Shown one piece after another: positions 48,648 to 58,652 of a DNA stretch of 64,000 nucleotides (positions are counted from its first letter, which is position 1; each line of letters begins with the position of its first letter). Under the pieces are notes generated by a model. It did no database searches. It worked only from the letters and a program-made list of their open reading frames with translations, and was not told the DNA's origin. Made by a program: the position numbers and the translations under genes. The stretch is from Budvicia aquatica DSM 5075 = ATCC 35567. GTDB taxonomy: Bacteria > Pseudomonadota > Gammaproteobacteria > Enterobacterales > Enterobacteriaceae. The DNA is taken from contig NZ_ATYS01000005.1 in NCBI RefSeq assembly GCF_000427805.1, forward strand, positions 183,040 through 247,039, in the 5' to 3' direction.

Positions 48648-48823
48648 CCCGCATGGATGCGGGTCGAGGTACGGCTTCGTCGGAAAAAATTGTAGGAACA
48701 ATTTTGAACAGCACTTCTGTGCTGGCCCTGAAAGGGCGAGTCTCATGGATGAGGCGAGTAAACCAATCCGTACCGGTGCGTTAAGCCTTTTTGCTGACTG
48801 AGGTTGCCGCTGCAAAGCAGCGG
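48648..48823. repeat. Cluster of six short perfect hairpins
   Basis: Six palindromes lie almost head to tail: CCCGCATGGATGCGGG (48648-48663), AAAATTGTAGGAACAATTTT (48686-48705), CAGCACTTCTGTGCTG (48709-48724), GCCCTGAAAGGGC (48725-48737), CTCATGGATGAG (48742-48753) and CCGCTGCAAAGCAGCGG (48807-48823). Sequences differ but loops are short (2-6 bases). It fills the gap between the convergent leuD-like and lysR-type genes. No matching protein was recognised; it may be a complex mobile intergenic repeat or a structured RNA. Confidence 0.7.
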
Positions 48824-48843
48824 TCAATATTCGGGGCGGGGCC

Positions 48844-48877
48844 GCGGGGTGCGGGGTGCGGGGTGCGGGGTGCGGGG
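48844..48877 (+). repeat. G-rich heptamer tandem repeat
   Basis: Four GCGGGGT units and a partial fifth (GCGGGG), preceded by CGGGGCGGGG. The plus strand has more than four G4 tracts with short spacers, so a G-quadruplex is possible. The copy number is likely variable. Confidence 0.8.
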
Positions 48878-48949
48878 ACTTAGTCTTACACTTCACCACT
48901 GACGGACGAAACCTATAGGCAAATCTATGCAGACAGACCGGCATCACCT

Positions 48950-49858
48950 TTATTTTTTGAAATATTCCTCTAAAAACTCCACACACACCTTCAACTTGGC
49001 CGAATTCGATAACCGCACCGGATACACCGCCCAAACATCCGCATCCTGCGCATAATCAGGTAATACCCTCACCAGCCTTCCCTCATCAATATGAGGCTTA
49101 GCATCCCAGTCAGAACGCAGAAATATACCGTGACCATCCAACCCCCATTTCATCACAATGGCACCGCTGTTAGATGAAAGCCGCCCGTCAACCCGCACGA
49201 CCTGCTCTTTGTCACCTTTGGCGCTGAGCCGCCAGCTTCCAAACGGCGTATCCCGCTCTTTGATCACCAGACAATCGTGGTGAACTAAGTCATCCAGATT
49301 CTGCGGCATTCCCTTTTCGGCTAAATAGGCCGGTGAAGCACAGAGTATTCGGTTGTTATCCAGCAGCTTTTTAGCCCGATAGTGATTGGGTAAATCACTG
49401 CCGACCCGAATTTCCAGATCGTAACCTTCAGCCACCAGATCGACGACGTTGTCAGAGGTTACCAGCTGAATCGCTAACTGTGGGTAGCGTTTTGCCAACA
49501 GTGAAATCGCCGGAGCCACATAATGGCGACCAAAACCGAAAGAGCAGACAATTCGCAACGTTCCCTGAGGTGCACGACGGCTAGCAGACACGTCACTCAA
49601 GAAATCATCAACGTCATCTAAGATTCGGTCAGCCCAGCGTCGGGCCTTCTCGCCGTCTTCGGTCAGCACGATACTGCGCGTACTACGGTGAAACAGACGA
49701 ACGTCTAACACCGCTTCCAGAATATTAATCCGCTTACTGATATAGGCCGGAGAAACGCCGAGTTCTACCGCTGCTTTAGCAAAACTGTGCTTTCTTACCA
49801 CGGTAAGAAATACGCGTAAGTCTTCATTCAGAGGAAGCTGAGAGCGATTAATCCCCAT
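48950..49858 (-). CDS. LysR-family transcriptional regulator (DmlR-like)
   Basis: 302 residues. N-terminal winged helix: LRVFLTVVRKHSFAKAAVEL then GVSPAYISKRINILEAVLDV. The effector domain starts near residue 90 (GTLRIVCSFGFGRHYVAP). Overall it resembles the DmlR/YeaT branch, whose known member responds to D-malate. It converges on the dehalogenase-leuCD operon rather than diverging from it. A malate-like effector would suit a LeuCD-type pathway, but regulation of that operon is inference. Confidence 0.88.
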   Translation of the reverse strand: MGINRSQLPLNEDLRVFLTVVRKHSFAKAAVELGVSPAYISKRINILEAVLDVRLFHRSTRSIVLTEDGEKARRWADRILDDVDDFLSDVSASRRAPQGTLRIVCSFGFGRHYVAPAISLLAKRYPQLAIQLVTSDNVVDLVAEGYDLEIRVGSDLPNHYRAKKLLDNNRILCASPAYLAEKGMPQNLDDLVHHDCLVIKERDTPFGSWRLSAKGDKEQVVRVDGRLSSNSGAIVMKWGLDGHGIFLRSDWDAKPHIDEGRLVRVLPDYAQDADVWAVYPVRLSNSAKLKVCVEFLEEYFKK

Positions 49859-50120
49859 ATGGCGATGCCTTGCGTTCAGATAATTGTTTTAGCTTAACGA
49901 TTTTCATTCCATACTCCGGTTTATTATCGGTTATGATTTCAGAATAAAGAAAACGGAAACACTATATAATCCAGAAACAGCCTGATATTTGACTTTATTT
50001 CCACCCTTCAACAGTCGGGTTATAGTCGGGTCAGATAAAGCATGATAAATTACCATACAAGTTGTCCTTCAATACAGCCACTCCCCATAATGACCTAATA
50101 GAGCATATTCTTTCCTAGCC
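49859..50120. other. lysR-ygjV intergenic region
   Basis: No gene. It carries the promoter side of the LysR-type gene; no definite T-N11-A operator was fixed. The ygjV promoter elements are listed next. Confidence 0.4.
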
Positions 50121-50160
50121 TAGATGAATCGATTCATCTACCTCGTTACGCGTCTATAAT
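50121..50160 (+). promoter_or_regulatory. 20-bp perfect palindrome overlapping the ygjV promoter
   Basis: TAGATGAATCGATTCATCTA (50121-50140) is a perfect palindrome. TATAAT at 50155-50160 is a consensus -10; at 17-base spacing the -35 (TTCATC, 50132-50137) falls inside the palindrome. This is the layout of a repressor operator. The cognate factor is not recognised. Confidence 0.65.
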
Positions 50161-50202
50161 CTATACAGAACGACACATCATTTACTACAAGGACATTTTG
50201 TC

Positions 50203-50805
50203 ATGACAGTTTATTGGATTGCTCAGTCTCTTGGTGGCTTAGCATTTCTGGTCGGTATTACTATGTTTTTTAACCGCAACGAACGTGGTTTTAAATACCA
50301 GCTTTCAGGCTATTCGACCATTATGAGCATCCATTTTTTTATGATGGGCGCCAACGCCGCCGGCATGAGCGTATTACTCAGCGCAATCCGCACCGTCACA
50401 TCAATTTGGTGGCGCAGTATTTGGGTCATGATGGTGTTTATCACCCTGACGCTGATCTTAGCCACGATTAACATCAAACATCCGATTGAAATTCTACCGA
50501 TCGCCGGCACTATCGCCAGTACCTGGGCAATGTTTCGTACCCACGGTTTAAAAATGCGCAGCATCATGTGGTGTTCTACTGCCTGCTGGGTTACCCACAA
50601 TATCTGGATTGGCTCCATCGGCGGTTCACTGATCGAGTCCAGCTTTTTAGTCATGAACGGCTTTAATATCATACGCTTCTATCGCATGCAAAAACGCGGC
50701 ATTGATCCATTTGCGGTAGAAAGCCGGATAGTTAAAGCCAAAGAGGCTGAGGGGAAAGAAAGCGCTACGGCAGAGATAAAAGAAAATTCACAGGGTCAAA
50801 AATAG
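50203..50805 (+). CDS. ygjV: YgjV family inner-membrane protein
   Basis: 200 residues starting behind AAGGA. Five or six hydrophobic helices, and clear identity to E. coli YgjV: YWIAQSLGGLAFLVGITMFF at the N-terminus, then NRNERGFKYQLS, and GSIGGSLIESSFLVMNGFNI then IRFYRMQKRGIDPF near the end. A Lys/Glu-rich cytoplasmic tail follows. Function is unknown in E. coli. Confidence 0.92.
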   Translation: MTVYWIAQSLGGLAFLVGITMFFNRNERGFKYQLSGYSTIMSIHFFMMGANAAGMSVLLSAIRTVTSIWWRSIWVMMVFITLTLILATINIKHPIEILPIAGTIASTWAMFRTHGLKMRSIMWCSTACWVTHNIWIGSIGGSLIESSFLVMNGFNIIRFYRMQKRGIDPFAVESRIVKAKEAEGKESATAEIKENSQGQK

Positions 50806-50826
50806 ATAAATCCAGAGTCGCTGTCA

Positions 50827-50852
50827 CATGTCCGGCAAGAATACCGGACATG
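50827..50852. terminator. Hairpin between convergent ygjV and selB
   Basis: 9-bp stem CATGTCCGG / CCGGACATG with an 8-base loop; usable from both sides. Confidence 0.65.
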
Positions 50853-50880
50853 ACTGAAAATTCAGACTAATTGTGCTTCC

Positions 50881-52761
50881 TCAGTCCATAAATAGCCCGC
50901 TGTCTCGTAATACATGGTCATTGCCGCGCCGCCGGGTAAATCCGCTGCGGTCAAAAAACTCCAGTACCTGAATAGCCAGCTTACGCCCTACGCCGAGGCG
51001 ATCGCGGAAGTCTGCGGCGCTGGTACTCCCCTGAGTTGCATGCATGGTGCGGATTAAGTCGGCAAATTGACGAATCCGACTGCTCAGATAGTAGCGATCC
51101 CGAACGACGGCGGTCACGTGCCCTAGCTGAGCCCCTTTGCGCAATACCGCCCTAACCTGTTGCTCATCCAGCCCCAGTTCAGTGGCCAGATCGCGAACCC
51201 AATAGGGGTCATCACCAAACTGCGCTTGCAGACGATCCCATACGGCCTGTTCGTCAGCGCTAAACGCCAGGCTGAACTCAGGCAGATGCAACCAGCCCCG
51301 ACTGTTATTAATCAGCGAGTCACTGAGTAAACTATCAATCAGCGCAAAAACCAGCCCTTCCGGTTCAGAAGGCAATGCCATGCGCCGCAATCGGGCACGC
51401 CCTAAGCCAAGCTGGTCCAGATGCTGTTGATGGAATGTTCTTAGGGTGGCAATCAGATGTTGCCTAAACGCCTCAACGTTGCCCGGAGCCAGAGCCGTAT
51501 CACCGACCACTTTAGCCTGCGCTCCGGCCAATAGATCGTTCAAACCGCTGTCGGTAAGCTGGCGCGCCCAGCCAAACTCGCTAAGAGACAGGCAGCCTTC
51601 GGCCAGACGTAAATCCAGCACCTGAGAATCCAGCGTTGCTTCACTTAATTGATGCAGCTTGCCCAAATATTCAGGCTGACGCTTGCCCCGGCGCGGAGGC
51701 TGAAGAGACAGAACCCGGGCTCCGCCTAAGGTTTCACGCGCATTGATATCGCGGACAATAATTCGATCGTTTTCAACTAACAGCAGAGGCTCATCAAGCA
51801 CCAGTTCGACCAGCACATCACTACCGGCGCTGATAGCCCCTTCCTGTAACTGAGAAACACGGCCGGTGATATGATTGACTGAGTGATGAAGGTGCACCGA
51901 CTGCCAGTGGCGTAAGGGTTTATCACAATGAAGCAGTGCCAGCACGCGATCGCTGCTTTCCGGCGGACGTTGCTCAAGCAGCCAATCGCCGCGATTCACT
52001 TCTTGTTTACTGATATCACCGGCAATATTCAACGCAATACGATCGCCGGCTCCCGCCTGTTCCGACGGCTGGTTCTGGGCGTGAATTCCCCTGACCCGTA
52101 CCGGTCGGTTTGCGCCGGTCATCCACAGGGAATCTCCGACGCTGACCTTTCCGCTAAAGGCGGTACCGGTTACCACTAACCCACTGCCTTTGATGGTAAA
52201 AACCCGGTCGACCGCTAAGCGGAAACGGCTGCCGGTCGCCTGAATATCTTCAACTCGCTGTTGATAGAGAGCAATAAGATGGTCACGCAGCTCGTCAATA
52301 CCGGTTCCTGCCGGAGCTGCGGTCACGAAGATCGGGCAATGGTGCCAGTTCTGAGCGGCCAGCTCATCGTTAATCTGTTGCCTGACCTGATCAACTCTTT
52401 CTGCCGTAACGCGGTCGGCTTTTGTCAGGGCAACGGTAATAGCCGGAATGCCAACCAGACGAAGAATAGCCAGATGCTCACGGGTCTGAGCCATAATGCC
52501 GTCATCGCAGGCAACCACTAATAAAGCATGTTGAACGCCGTCGACACCGGCCAGCATATTGGCTAAGAATTTTTCATGGCCGGGAACGTCGATAAAGCCT
52601 AAGACCTGACCGTCGGCCAATGGAAGATAGGCGTAGCCCAAATCGATAGTCATTCCCCGGCGTTTCTCTTCCGGTAGTCGATCTGTTTCTCCGCTGCCGG
52701 TAAGCGCCTGTAGCAAGGTAGATTTACCGTGGTCAACGTGTCCGGCGGTAGCAATAATCAT
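50881..52761 (-). CDS. selB: Selenocysteine-specific elongation factor SelB
   Basis: 626 residues. The GTPase domain has [16 protein letters not shown] at residue 7, [18 protein letters not shown] near 58 and TKAD near 112. EF-Tu-like domains 2 and 3 follow, and winged-helix repeats occupy about residues 400-626, which bind the SECIS hairpin of selenoprotein mRNA. It delivers Sec-tRNA to UGA codons. The start ATGA overlaps the selA stop, so SelA and SelB are translationally coupled. Confidence 0.97.
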   Translation of the reverse strand: MIIATAGHVDHGKSTLLQALTGSGETDRLPEEKRRGMTIDLGYAYLPLADGQVLGFIDVPGHEKFLANMLAGVDGVQHALLVVACDDGIMAQTREHLAILRLVGIPAITVALTKADRVTAERVDQVRQQINDELAAQNWHHCPIFVTAAPAGTGIDELRDHLIALYQQRVEDIQATGSRFRLAVDRVFTIKGSGLVVTGTAFSGKVSVGDSLWMTGANRPVRVRGIHAQNQPSEQAGAGDRIALNIAGDISKQEVNRGDWLLEQRPPESSDRVLALLHCDKPLRHWQSVHLHHSVNHITGRVSQLQEGAISAGSDVLVELVLDEPLLLVENDRIIVRDINARETLGGARVLSLQPPRRGKRQPEYLGKLHQLSEATLDSQVLDLRLAEGCLSLSEFGWARQLTDSGLNDLLAGAQAKVVGDTALAPGNVEAFRQHLIATLRTFHQQHLDQLGLGRARLRRMALPSEPEGLVFALIDSLLSDSLINNSRGWLHLPEFSLAFSADEQAVWDRLQAQFGDDPYWVRDLATELGLDEQQVRAVLRKGAQLGHVTAVVRDRYYLSSRIRQFADLIRTMHATQGSTSAADFRDRLGVGRKLAIQVLEFFDRSGFTRRRGNDHVLRDSGLFMD

Positions 52762-54149
52762 GCGAGTAACATCTCCAGCAGCGAGCGTTCATCCTGAAGG
52801 CAGCGTAAATCCAGCCACAGTTTACCTTCCTGTAAGCGGCCAATCACCGGCACCGGCAATCCACGCCACCGTTCGGCCAGCGCTTCCAGCGTCCGACCGC
52901 GCCCGTCTTTAGGCGAGAAAGTTAAGGCGTAGCTCGGCAGACGGTCGACCGGCAAAGAACCACTGCCAATTTGTGACAGGCAAGGTTCCGCAGAAACATT
53001 GAATTCTTCGCCATATCTTTGCTGCAGCGGAGACAGCATGTCTGCCGCCATCCGTTTCATTTCTGATGTATCTCGGCTGAGCAAGCGCAGGGTCGGCAGG
53101 GCTGACTGTAATCGTTCTGGTTGCTGATAGAGCCTGAGCGTTGCCTCTAAAGCCGCCAACGTAATTTTGCCCGCGCGTAATGCCCGTTTCAGCGGATGGC
53201 GCTGTATTTTTTCAATCCAATGCTTAGCACCGACAATAATTCCCGCCTGAGGGCCACCGAGCAGTTTGTCACCGGAGAAGGTGACTAAATCTACGCCTGC
53301 AGCAATCAAGTTCTGAGGCATCGGTTCGGCCGGTAATCCGTACTGTTGTAAATCAATCAGCGAGCCACTGCCAAGATCGGTGGCAACCGGAAGATTGAGC
53401 TCACGACCTAACGCCACCAGCTCTTTTTCATCAACCGCCGCAGTAAACCCCTCAATGCTGTAGTTGCTGGTATGAACCTTCATTAACAGACCGGTATTGT
53501 CATTGGCAGCGTCGCGATAATCACGTAAATGAGTGCGATTGGTGGTGCCGACTTCAACCAGTTTGCAACCGGCCTGGCGCATAACGTCCGGCACGCGGAA
53601 TGCACCACCAATCTCAACCAGTTCTCCACGCGAGACCACCACTTCTTTATCCGGCGCAACGGCGGCTAACATAAGCAGTACGGCCGCCGCATTATTATTA
53701 ACGATGCAGGCGGCTTGCGCGCCGGTCAGCTCACACAACAGTTCAGAAATGACGTTATCCCGATGACCGCGCCCTGCGCCGTCCAGATCGTATTCCAACG
53801 TCACCGCGTTGCGCATAGCACTGGCAACGGCATCGATGGCCTCTTCGGCCAGCAATGCACGACCTAGATTAGTATGTAACACCGTACCGCTAAGATTAAA
53901 CACCGGTTGCAGGCCGGCACGCTGTTTGATCATCAGATAACGACTAACTTCACTGGCCCAGTCGTGGCACCATTCCGGCAGGCTGGCACTGTGAGTAATT
54001 TGCTGTCGGGCCTGCTGTTGTAAATAACGCAGTGACTCAACCACTAAATGCTGACCGTACTCTACAACCAGCGCTGACATCGCAGGTTCATTAAGCAGGC
54101 GATCCACTGAGGGTATCTGGCTATAAAGAGATTGAGCTTGGTTATTCAT
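52758..54149 (-). CDS. selA: L-seryl-tRNA(Sec) selenium transferase SelA
   Basis: Start at ATG 54149 ([19 protein letters not shown]) with AGGTC upstream; gives 463 residues, the E. coli length. A frame extension to 54173 is not needed. PLP enzyme converting Ser-tRNA(Sec) to Sec-tRNA(Sec) in a decamer. The PLP lysine is in [14 protein letters not shown] near residue 295, and [16 protein letters not shown] near 85 and [12 protein letters not shown] near 155 are family segments. Confidence 0.97.
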   Translation of the reverse strand: MNNQAQSLYSQIPSVDRLLNEPAMSALVVEYGQHLVVESLRYLQQQARQQITHSASLPEWCHDWASEVSRYLMIKQRAGLQPVFNLSGTVLHTNLGRALLAEEAIDAVASAMRNAVTLEYDLDGAGRGHRDNVISELLCELTGAQAACIVNNNAAAVLLMLAAVAPDKEVVVSRGELVEIGGAFRVPDVMRQAGCKLVEVGTTNRTHLRDYRDAANDNTGLLMKVHTSNYSIEGFTAAVDEKELVALGRELNLPVATDLGSGSLIDLQQYGLPAEPMPQNLIAAGVDLVTFSGDKLLGGPQAGIIVGAKHWIEKIQRHPLKRALRAGKITLAALEATLRLYQQPERLQSALPTLRLLSRDTSEMKRMAADMLSPLQQRYGEEFNVSAEPCLSQIGSGSLPVDRLPSYALTFSPKDGRGRTLEALAERWRGLPVPVIGRLQEGKLWLDLRCLQDERSLLEMLLA

Positions 54150-54371
54150 TATCGGAGACCTGTTAAAAATCATGGTGCTAATATATCGGCAACCGGCCTT
54201 AAGGTGAAGTACGAGGTGCGCAGGTCGCGGCTGATATCAAGAAAATGGTGAAAATAAATAACACCGACTAAACTTAAAGGATGTAAATGCATTAGCCATC
54301 GTTGCCAACCTAGCCATTTTTATTATCCCCCATTCGTTAAATTTCATAAAAACCATAAGGTGAGTCTCATT

Positions 54372-55439
54372 ATGTCTATCAACATTCGCAGCTTTGCTGC
54401 CACTTCTGAAACCACGCCGGTTGCCTTACACCATATTATCCGCCGGGATCCGCGTGAAAATGACGTCGTGATTAACATTGCCTACTGTGGCGTTTGCCAC
54501 TCCGATATCCATCAGGCCCGCAACGAATGGCATAACACCATTTATCCGGTGGTACCGGGGCATGAGATTATCGGTCAGGTGACCTCCGTGGGCAAAAGCG
54601 TGACTAAATTTAAGCCGGGTGACTGGGTGGGCGTCGGCTGTATGGTTGATTCCTGCCAGCACTGTGCATCCTGTACTGAAGGGCTTGAACAGTTCTGTGA
54701 AAATGGCGCAACCTTTACTTATAACGGCAAAGACCGCCACGACGGCACCGTGACTTACGGTGGCTACTCTGAACAAATCGTCGTTTCAGATAAGTTTGTC
54801 TTATCCCTGCCGGAAAAACTCGATCCTAAATCTGCAGCACCGCTGCTGTGCGCCGGTATTACAACCTATTCCCCGCTTCGCCACTGGAATATTGGTCAAG
54901 GCCATAAAGTCGCGGTGGTTGGCCTGGGCGGCCTAGGTCATATGGGACTGAAATTTGCCAAAGCGATGGGCGCTGACGTTACCCTATTCACCCGCTCCGC
55001 CGGAAAAGAGCAAGAAGCATTGCGCTTAGGTGCCGACCATGTGGTGCTATCTACCAATCCAGACCAAATGAAGGCGGTTGCAAATCACTTCGATTTTATT
55101 CTCGATACCGTCCCTCAACAGCACGACCTCAATCCGTATATTGCCACGCTAAAACGCGATGGTGCACTGGTGCTGGTCGGGTTACTGGAACCGATTGAGC
55201 CTACGTTCCACAGCGGGCCATTGGTATTGGGCCGAAAAACTCTGGCGGGTTCACTGATTGGCGGAATTCCTGAGACCCAAGAAATGCTCGACTTTTGTGC
55301 GCAACACGGCATTACCTGTGATGTAGAGATGATTAATATTCAGGAAATTAATCAGGCCTATACCCGCATGCTAAACAGCGATGTGAGATACCGGTTTGTT
55401 ATTGATATGAAGTCGATTGAAACGGAAGAGAAAGCCTAG
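54372..55439 (+). CDS. Zinc-dependent alcohol/aldehyde reductase, YahK-like
   Basis: 355 residues from ATG 54372, 11 bases after TAAGG; a GTG at 54360 is possible. Medium-chain dehydrogenase. Catalytic zinc ligands are in AYCGVCHSDIH and VPGHEIIGQV; structural zinc cysteines lie in CMVDSCQHCASCTEGLEQFC near residue 95. The nucleotide fold is VVGLGGLGHMGLKFAKAMG near 180. SLIGGIPETQEMLDFCAQHGI and YRFVID near the end match YahK, which reduces broad aldehydes with NADPH. No operon partner. Confidence 0.9.
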   Translation: MSINIRSFAATSETTPVALHHIIRRDPRENDVVINIAYCGVCHSDIHQARNEWHNTIYPVVPGHEIIGQVTSVGKSVTKFKPGDWVGVGCMVDSCQHCASCTEGLEQFCENGATFTYNGKDRHDGTVTYGGYSEQIVVSDKFVLSLPEKLDPKSAAPLLCAGITTYSPLRHWNIGQGHKVAVVGLGGLGHMGLKFAKAMGADVTLFTRSAGKEQEALRLGADHVVLSTNPDQMKAVANHFDFILDTVPQQHDLNPYIATLKRDGALVLVGLLEPIEPTFHSGPLVLGRKTLAGSLIGGIPETQEMLDFCAQHGITCDVEMINIQEINQAYTRMLNSDVRYRFVIDMKSIETEEKA

Positions 55440-55460
55440 TTCTCAACGTTATCAGCCCGA

Positions 55461-55496
55461 ATGCTGCCATCCGTTCTCTATCGTGATGGCAGTATT
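55461..55496 (+). terminator. Hairpin after the YahK-like gene
   Basis: TGCTGCCATC (55462-55471) pairs with GATGGCAGTA (55485-55494) with one G-U type mismatch. Followed by TTATCC. Confidence 0.55.
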
Positions 55497-55711
55497 ATCC
55501 CTCCGCCTCGAACAAGATTAAGCCGCGTCTCCATTTGCTTCCCATAACGGTCATAACTTTGAATAATGTCACAATTAATTAACATTTTGTTATCATTTTC
55601 TTGTCATTGGTTGTTTTGTAATCATACTTACTGATCTACGGGTTGATAAACGTCCAAAATACCTGAGGCCACAACTTCAGGTACCAACGATATAAAAATG
55701 GGAACAAAAGC

Positions 55712-56797
55712 ATGTCAAAAAAAATGAATCTCCTGATGATCAGTATGCTAGCCCTCAATATCGGTGCTGCAAGTGCTGCTCCTGACAACTATCCGGCCGA
55801 CTACCAAAAAATTATCGATGCGGCTAAAAAAGAAGGCAAAGTGGTTATCTATTCCACCACAGATACCGCAGCAGCAGCCCCTATCATTAAAGGCTTTGAA
55901 GCGCTCTATCCGGGAATTTCAGTCGAATATAATGATATGAACAGTACTGAGTTATATAACCGCTATATCAGCGAGCAGGCATCGTCCAGCGGCAGCGGCG
56001 ATGTAGTCTGGAGCTCAGCCATGGATACCGGGTTAAAGCTCGCCAAAGACTACGCTATGCCCTATAAATCACCGGAAGCTGACAAACTCCCTTCCTGGGC
56101 CGTCTGGAAAGAAACCGCCTACGGAACCACCTACGAACCGCTGGTCTTTATCTACAATAAACGCCTGATAAAAGAAGATGAAGTACCGAAATCTCACGCC
56201 GATTTAGCCACATTAATCAAATCACAGCCCGACCGATTCAAAAATAAAGTTACCACCTATGATATCGAAAAATCTGCTCTGGGCTTTATGCTGTCGGTCG
56301 AAGATATGAAAAACGATCCTAAATACTTTGATCACCTCAAAGATATCGCCAGTGCAGGCATGGTGGTTCAGTCATCGACCGGCACCATGCTAGAGCGCGT
56401 CTCTTCCGGTGAGAATCTGATTGGTTACAACATACTCGAGCCTTATGCCAAAAGCCGTGCGGTAAAAGATCCTTCTCTCGGCATTGCCTATCCTGAGGAT
56501 TACACCTTAGTACTGTCGCGGGTAAGCTTTATCAGCGATCAGGCGGCCCATCCTAATGCGGCCAAGCTATGGCTGGACTATTTACTCTCGCAAAAAGGGC
56601 AGGATATTTTAGCCAATCAGGCCAATATCACCTCTATTCGTGACGATATCACCGGAGATAACGACGTAGCAGGTACAACAAAACTGCTCGGCAATGCATT
56701 AAAACCAATCCCGGTTAATGAAAGCCTGTTGGAATATCTGGAACAGAATAAGCGTCTGGATTACCTGAAAAAATGGCGGGCGACCACCGGAAAATAA
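55712..56797 (+). CDS. ABC transporter periplasmic binding protein, AfuA/FbpA family
   Basis: 361 residues with a signal peptide ending at GAASA (about residue 22). Family 1 solute-binding fold: GKVVIYSTTDTAAAAPIIKGF near residue 42, then SGSGDVVWSSAMDTG near 93 and TYEPLVFIYNKR near 137. It is followed by its permease and ATPase. The group is usually annotated as ferric iron binding, but Actinobacillus AfuA was shown to bind hexose phosphates. The adjacent Tyr-Tyr pair of classical FbpA was not seen, and no good Fur box stands upstream, so a sugar-phosphate substrate deserves equal weight. Confidence 0.85.
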   Translation: MSKKMNLLMISMLALNIGAASAAPDNYPADYQKIIDAAKKEGKVVIYSTTDTAAAAPIIKGFEALYPGISVEYNDMNSTELYNRYISEQASSSGSGDVVWSSAMDTGLKLAKDYAMPYKSPEADKLPSWAVWKETAYGTTYEPLVFIYNKRLIKEDEVPKSHADLATLIKSQPDRFKNKVTTYDIEKSALGFMLSVEDMKNDPKYFDHLKDIASAGMVVQSSTGTMLERVSSGENLIGYNILEPYAKSRAVKDPSLGIAYPEDYTLVLSRVSFISDQAAHPNAAKLWLDYLLSQKGQDILANQANITSIRDDITGDNDVAGTTKLLGNALKPIPVNESLLEYLEQNKRLDYLKKWRATTGK

Positions 56798-56882
56798 CCG
56801 CAAGCTGCTTTAGCCATAAAGGCTGTGGCCTTTATGGCTAACATCTTCCTTCTCAATTGGATTGAATAGGATTGGTTCGACT

Positions 56883-58652
56883 ATGTATTCATTGCGCAAA
56901 ATAAAGCAGAGCTTACCGCGCGGTGTCGTAGTGCTGCTAACGGCATTATTTATCTACGGACCACTGGCGCTTATTGTCACCCAGAGCTTTCTGTCCGCTC
57001 CATTTTTTGTGGCGGATAAAACCTTTAGCCTGGATGCCTACCGATTTGTTTTTGACGATCCTGATTTCTATAAAGCGTTAAAAAGCAGCTTTATCTTAGC
57101 AACCGGCCTGGTGGTTATTGTGATCCCTCTTGGCGGTATTCTGGCGTTTCTGATCGTCAGATGTGACCTTCCCGGTCGGCGCTGGATTGAACCGATGATA
57201 TTGGTGCCGGTATTTGTTTCACCGATGGTTTTAGGTTTTGGCTATGTGGTCGCCGCCGGCCCGGTAGGATTTTTCTCACTGTGGGTACAGGATATTATTG
57301 GCTTTGTGCCATGGAATATCTATTCAATGACCAGCATTGTGATTATTGCCGGGCTGATGCACGTTCCTCATGCTTATCTGTATATCTCATCGGCACTGCG
57401 CAATATGGGGTCCGACGTTGAAGAAGCGGCCCGTATTTCCGGCGCATCACCGCTGCAGGTAATGGTGGCGGTCAGCCTGCCGATGGTCAGGCCGGCTATC
57501 TTATATGCCACCGTATTGCTGTTTTTCCTCGGGCTGGAAGTTTTCGGTTTAATGCTGGTATTAGGAGACCCGGAAGGCAATCTGGTACTGGCGACCTATT
57601 TATATAAATTAACCAATAAGCTGGGTATACCCTCTTACCACCTGATGGCGGTTGTCGCCGTGGTCTTAATCAGCATCACCGTGCCGTTAATTATGATTCA
57701 GCGCCGTTTAATGCGGACCAGCAACCGGTTTGTCACGGTAAAAGGCAAAGCATCAAAATCCCACGTATTGCCGCTAGGGAAGTGGCGTTGGGTCTCTTCC
57801 GGCATCGTTGTGTTTTGGCTGATTATTACCATATTTATTCCTCTGACCGGCATATTGCTGCGCGCATTTGTCTCTAATTGGGGGATCGGTGTTTCACTGT
57901 TTGACCATCTTTCTCTTGATACCTTCCGCACGGTATTCTCCCAGCCGAACTTAATCAGGGCGATTGTCAACTCGGTCGCTATCGGCGTGGTCGGTGGAGC
58001 CCTTGCGGTTATCTGCTACACCTTTATCGGCCTGGCCATGCATCGTAAACCGGACCGCGTAACTCAGTTCTTAGATTACAGCGTTTTGGTTCCGCGGGCC
58101 GTTCCGGGCATTCTGGCCGGTCTGGCATTTTTATGGGTATTCCTGTTCACCCCAATGTGGATGGATAAGTCTCTGGCTAATGGCTATATGTCGATCATTC
58201 CGGGCTCTGAATGGATACGGGAGAACGTTATTGTCTGGATGCGCAGCATACGTAACACCATCTTCAGCGTATGGCTGGCCTATACCGTGGTGTGGCTGGC
58301 TTACGGCCTGCGGCTTATTTCATCGGCGCTGTTACAGGTTGGCGCAGAGCTGGAAGAAGCGGCGCGCAGCACCGGCGCGCAGCGTGGTCAGGTTACCCGC
58401 CACATTACCGTTCCGCTGGCGCGCTATGGGCTAATCGGCTCGTGGTTACTGATGTTTCTCATCTTTGAGCGGGAATACTCTACCGGCGTCTATCTGTTAT
58501 CTCCCGGCACGGAAACCATCGGCTCGATGTTGGTTTCCCTGTGGGCTACCGGCGCGGTAGATATCGTTGCTGCACTGTCGTTTATTAATATTGTGTTGGT
58601 TATGCTCGGATTAGGCATCGCCCTGCGTTTTGGAGTAAAACTTAATGACTGA
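56883..58652 (+). CDS. ABC transporter permease, two fused MetI-type domains (AfuB-like)
   Basis: 589 residues from ATG 56883; a TTG at 56862 is possible. About twelve hydrophobic helices. Each half carries the EAA loop that docks the ATPase: EEAARISGASPLQVMVAVSLP near residue 180 and EEAARSTGAQRGQVTRHITVP near 500. The gene overlaps the ATPase gene by 8 bases. Confidence 0.92.
   Translation: MYSLRKIKQSLPRGVVVLLTALFIYGPLALIVTQSFLSAPFFVADKTFSLDAYRFVFDDPDFYKALKSSFILATGLVVIVIPLGGILAFLIVRCDLPGRRWIEPMILVPVFVSPMVLGFGYVVAAGPVGFFSLWVQDIIGFVPWNIYSMTSIVIIAGLMHVPHAYLYISSALRNMGSDVEEAARISGASPLQVMVAVSLPMVRPAILYATVLLFFLGLEVFGLMLVLGDPEGNLVLATYLYKLTNKLGIPSYHLMAVVAVVLISITVPLIMIQRRLMRTSNRFVTVKGKASKSHVLPLGKWRWVSSGIVVFWLIITIFIPLTGILLRAFVSNWGIGVSLFDHLSLDTFRTVFSQPNLIRAIVNSVAIGVVGGALAVICYTFIGLAMHRKPDRVTQFLDYSVLVPRAVPGILAGLAFLWVFLFTPMWMDKSLANGYMSIIPGSEWIRENVIVWMRSIRNTIFSVWLAYTVVWLAYGLRLISSALLQVGAELEEAARSTGAQRGQVTRHITVPLARYGLIGSWLLMFLIFEREYSTGVYLLSPGTETIGSMLVSLWATGAVDIVAALSFINIVLVMLGLGIALRFGVKLND

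Noticed and set aside
48600-49034. 144-residue minus-strand open frame after the LysR-type gene
   Set aside because: It covers the G-rich repeat and hairpins, is Pro/Ala-rich low complexity, and overlaps the end of the LysR-type gene in another frame.
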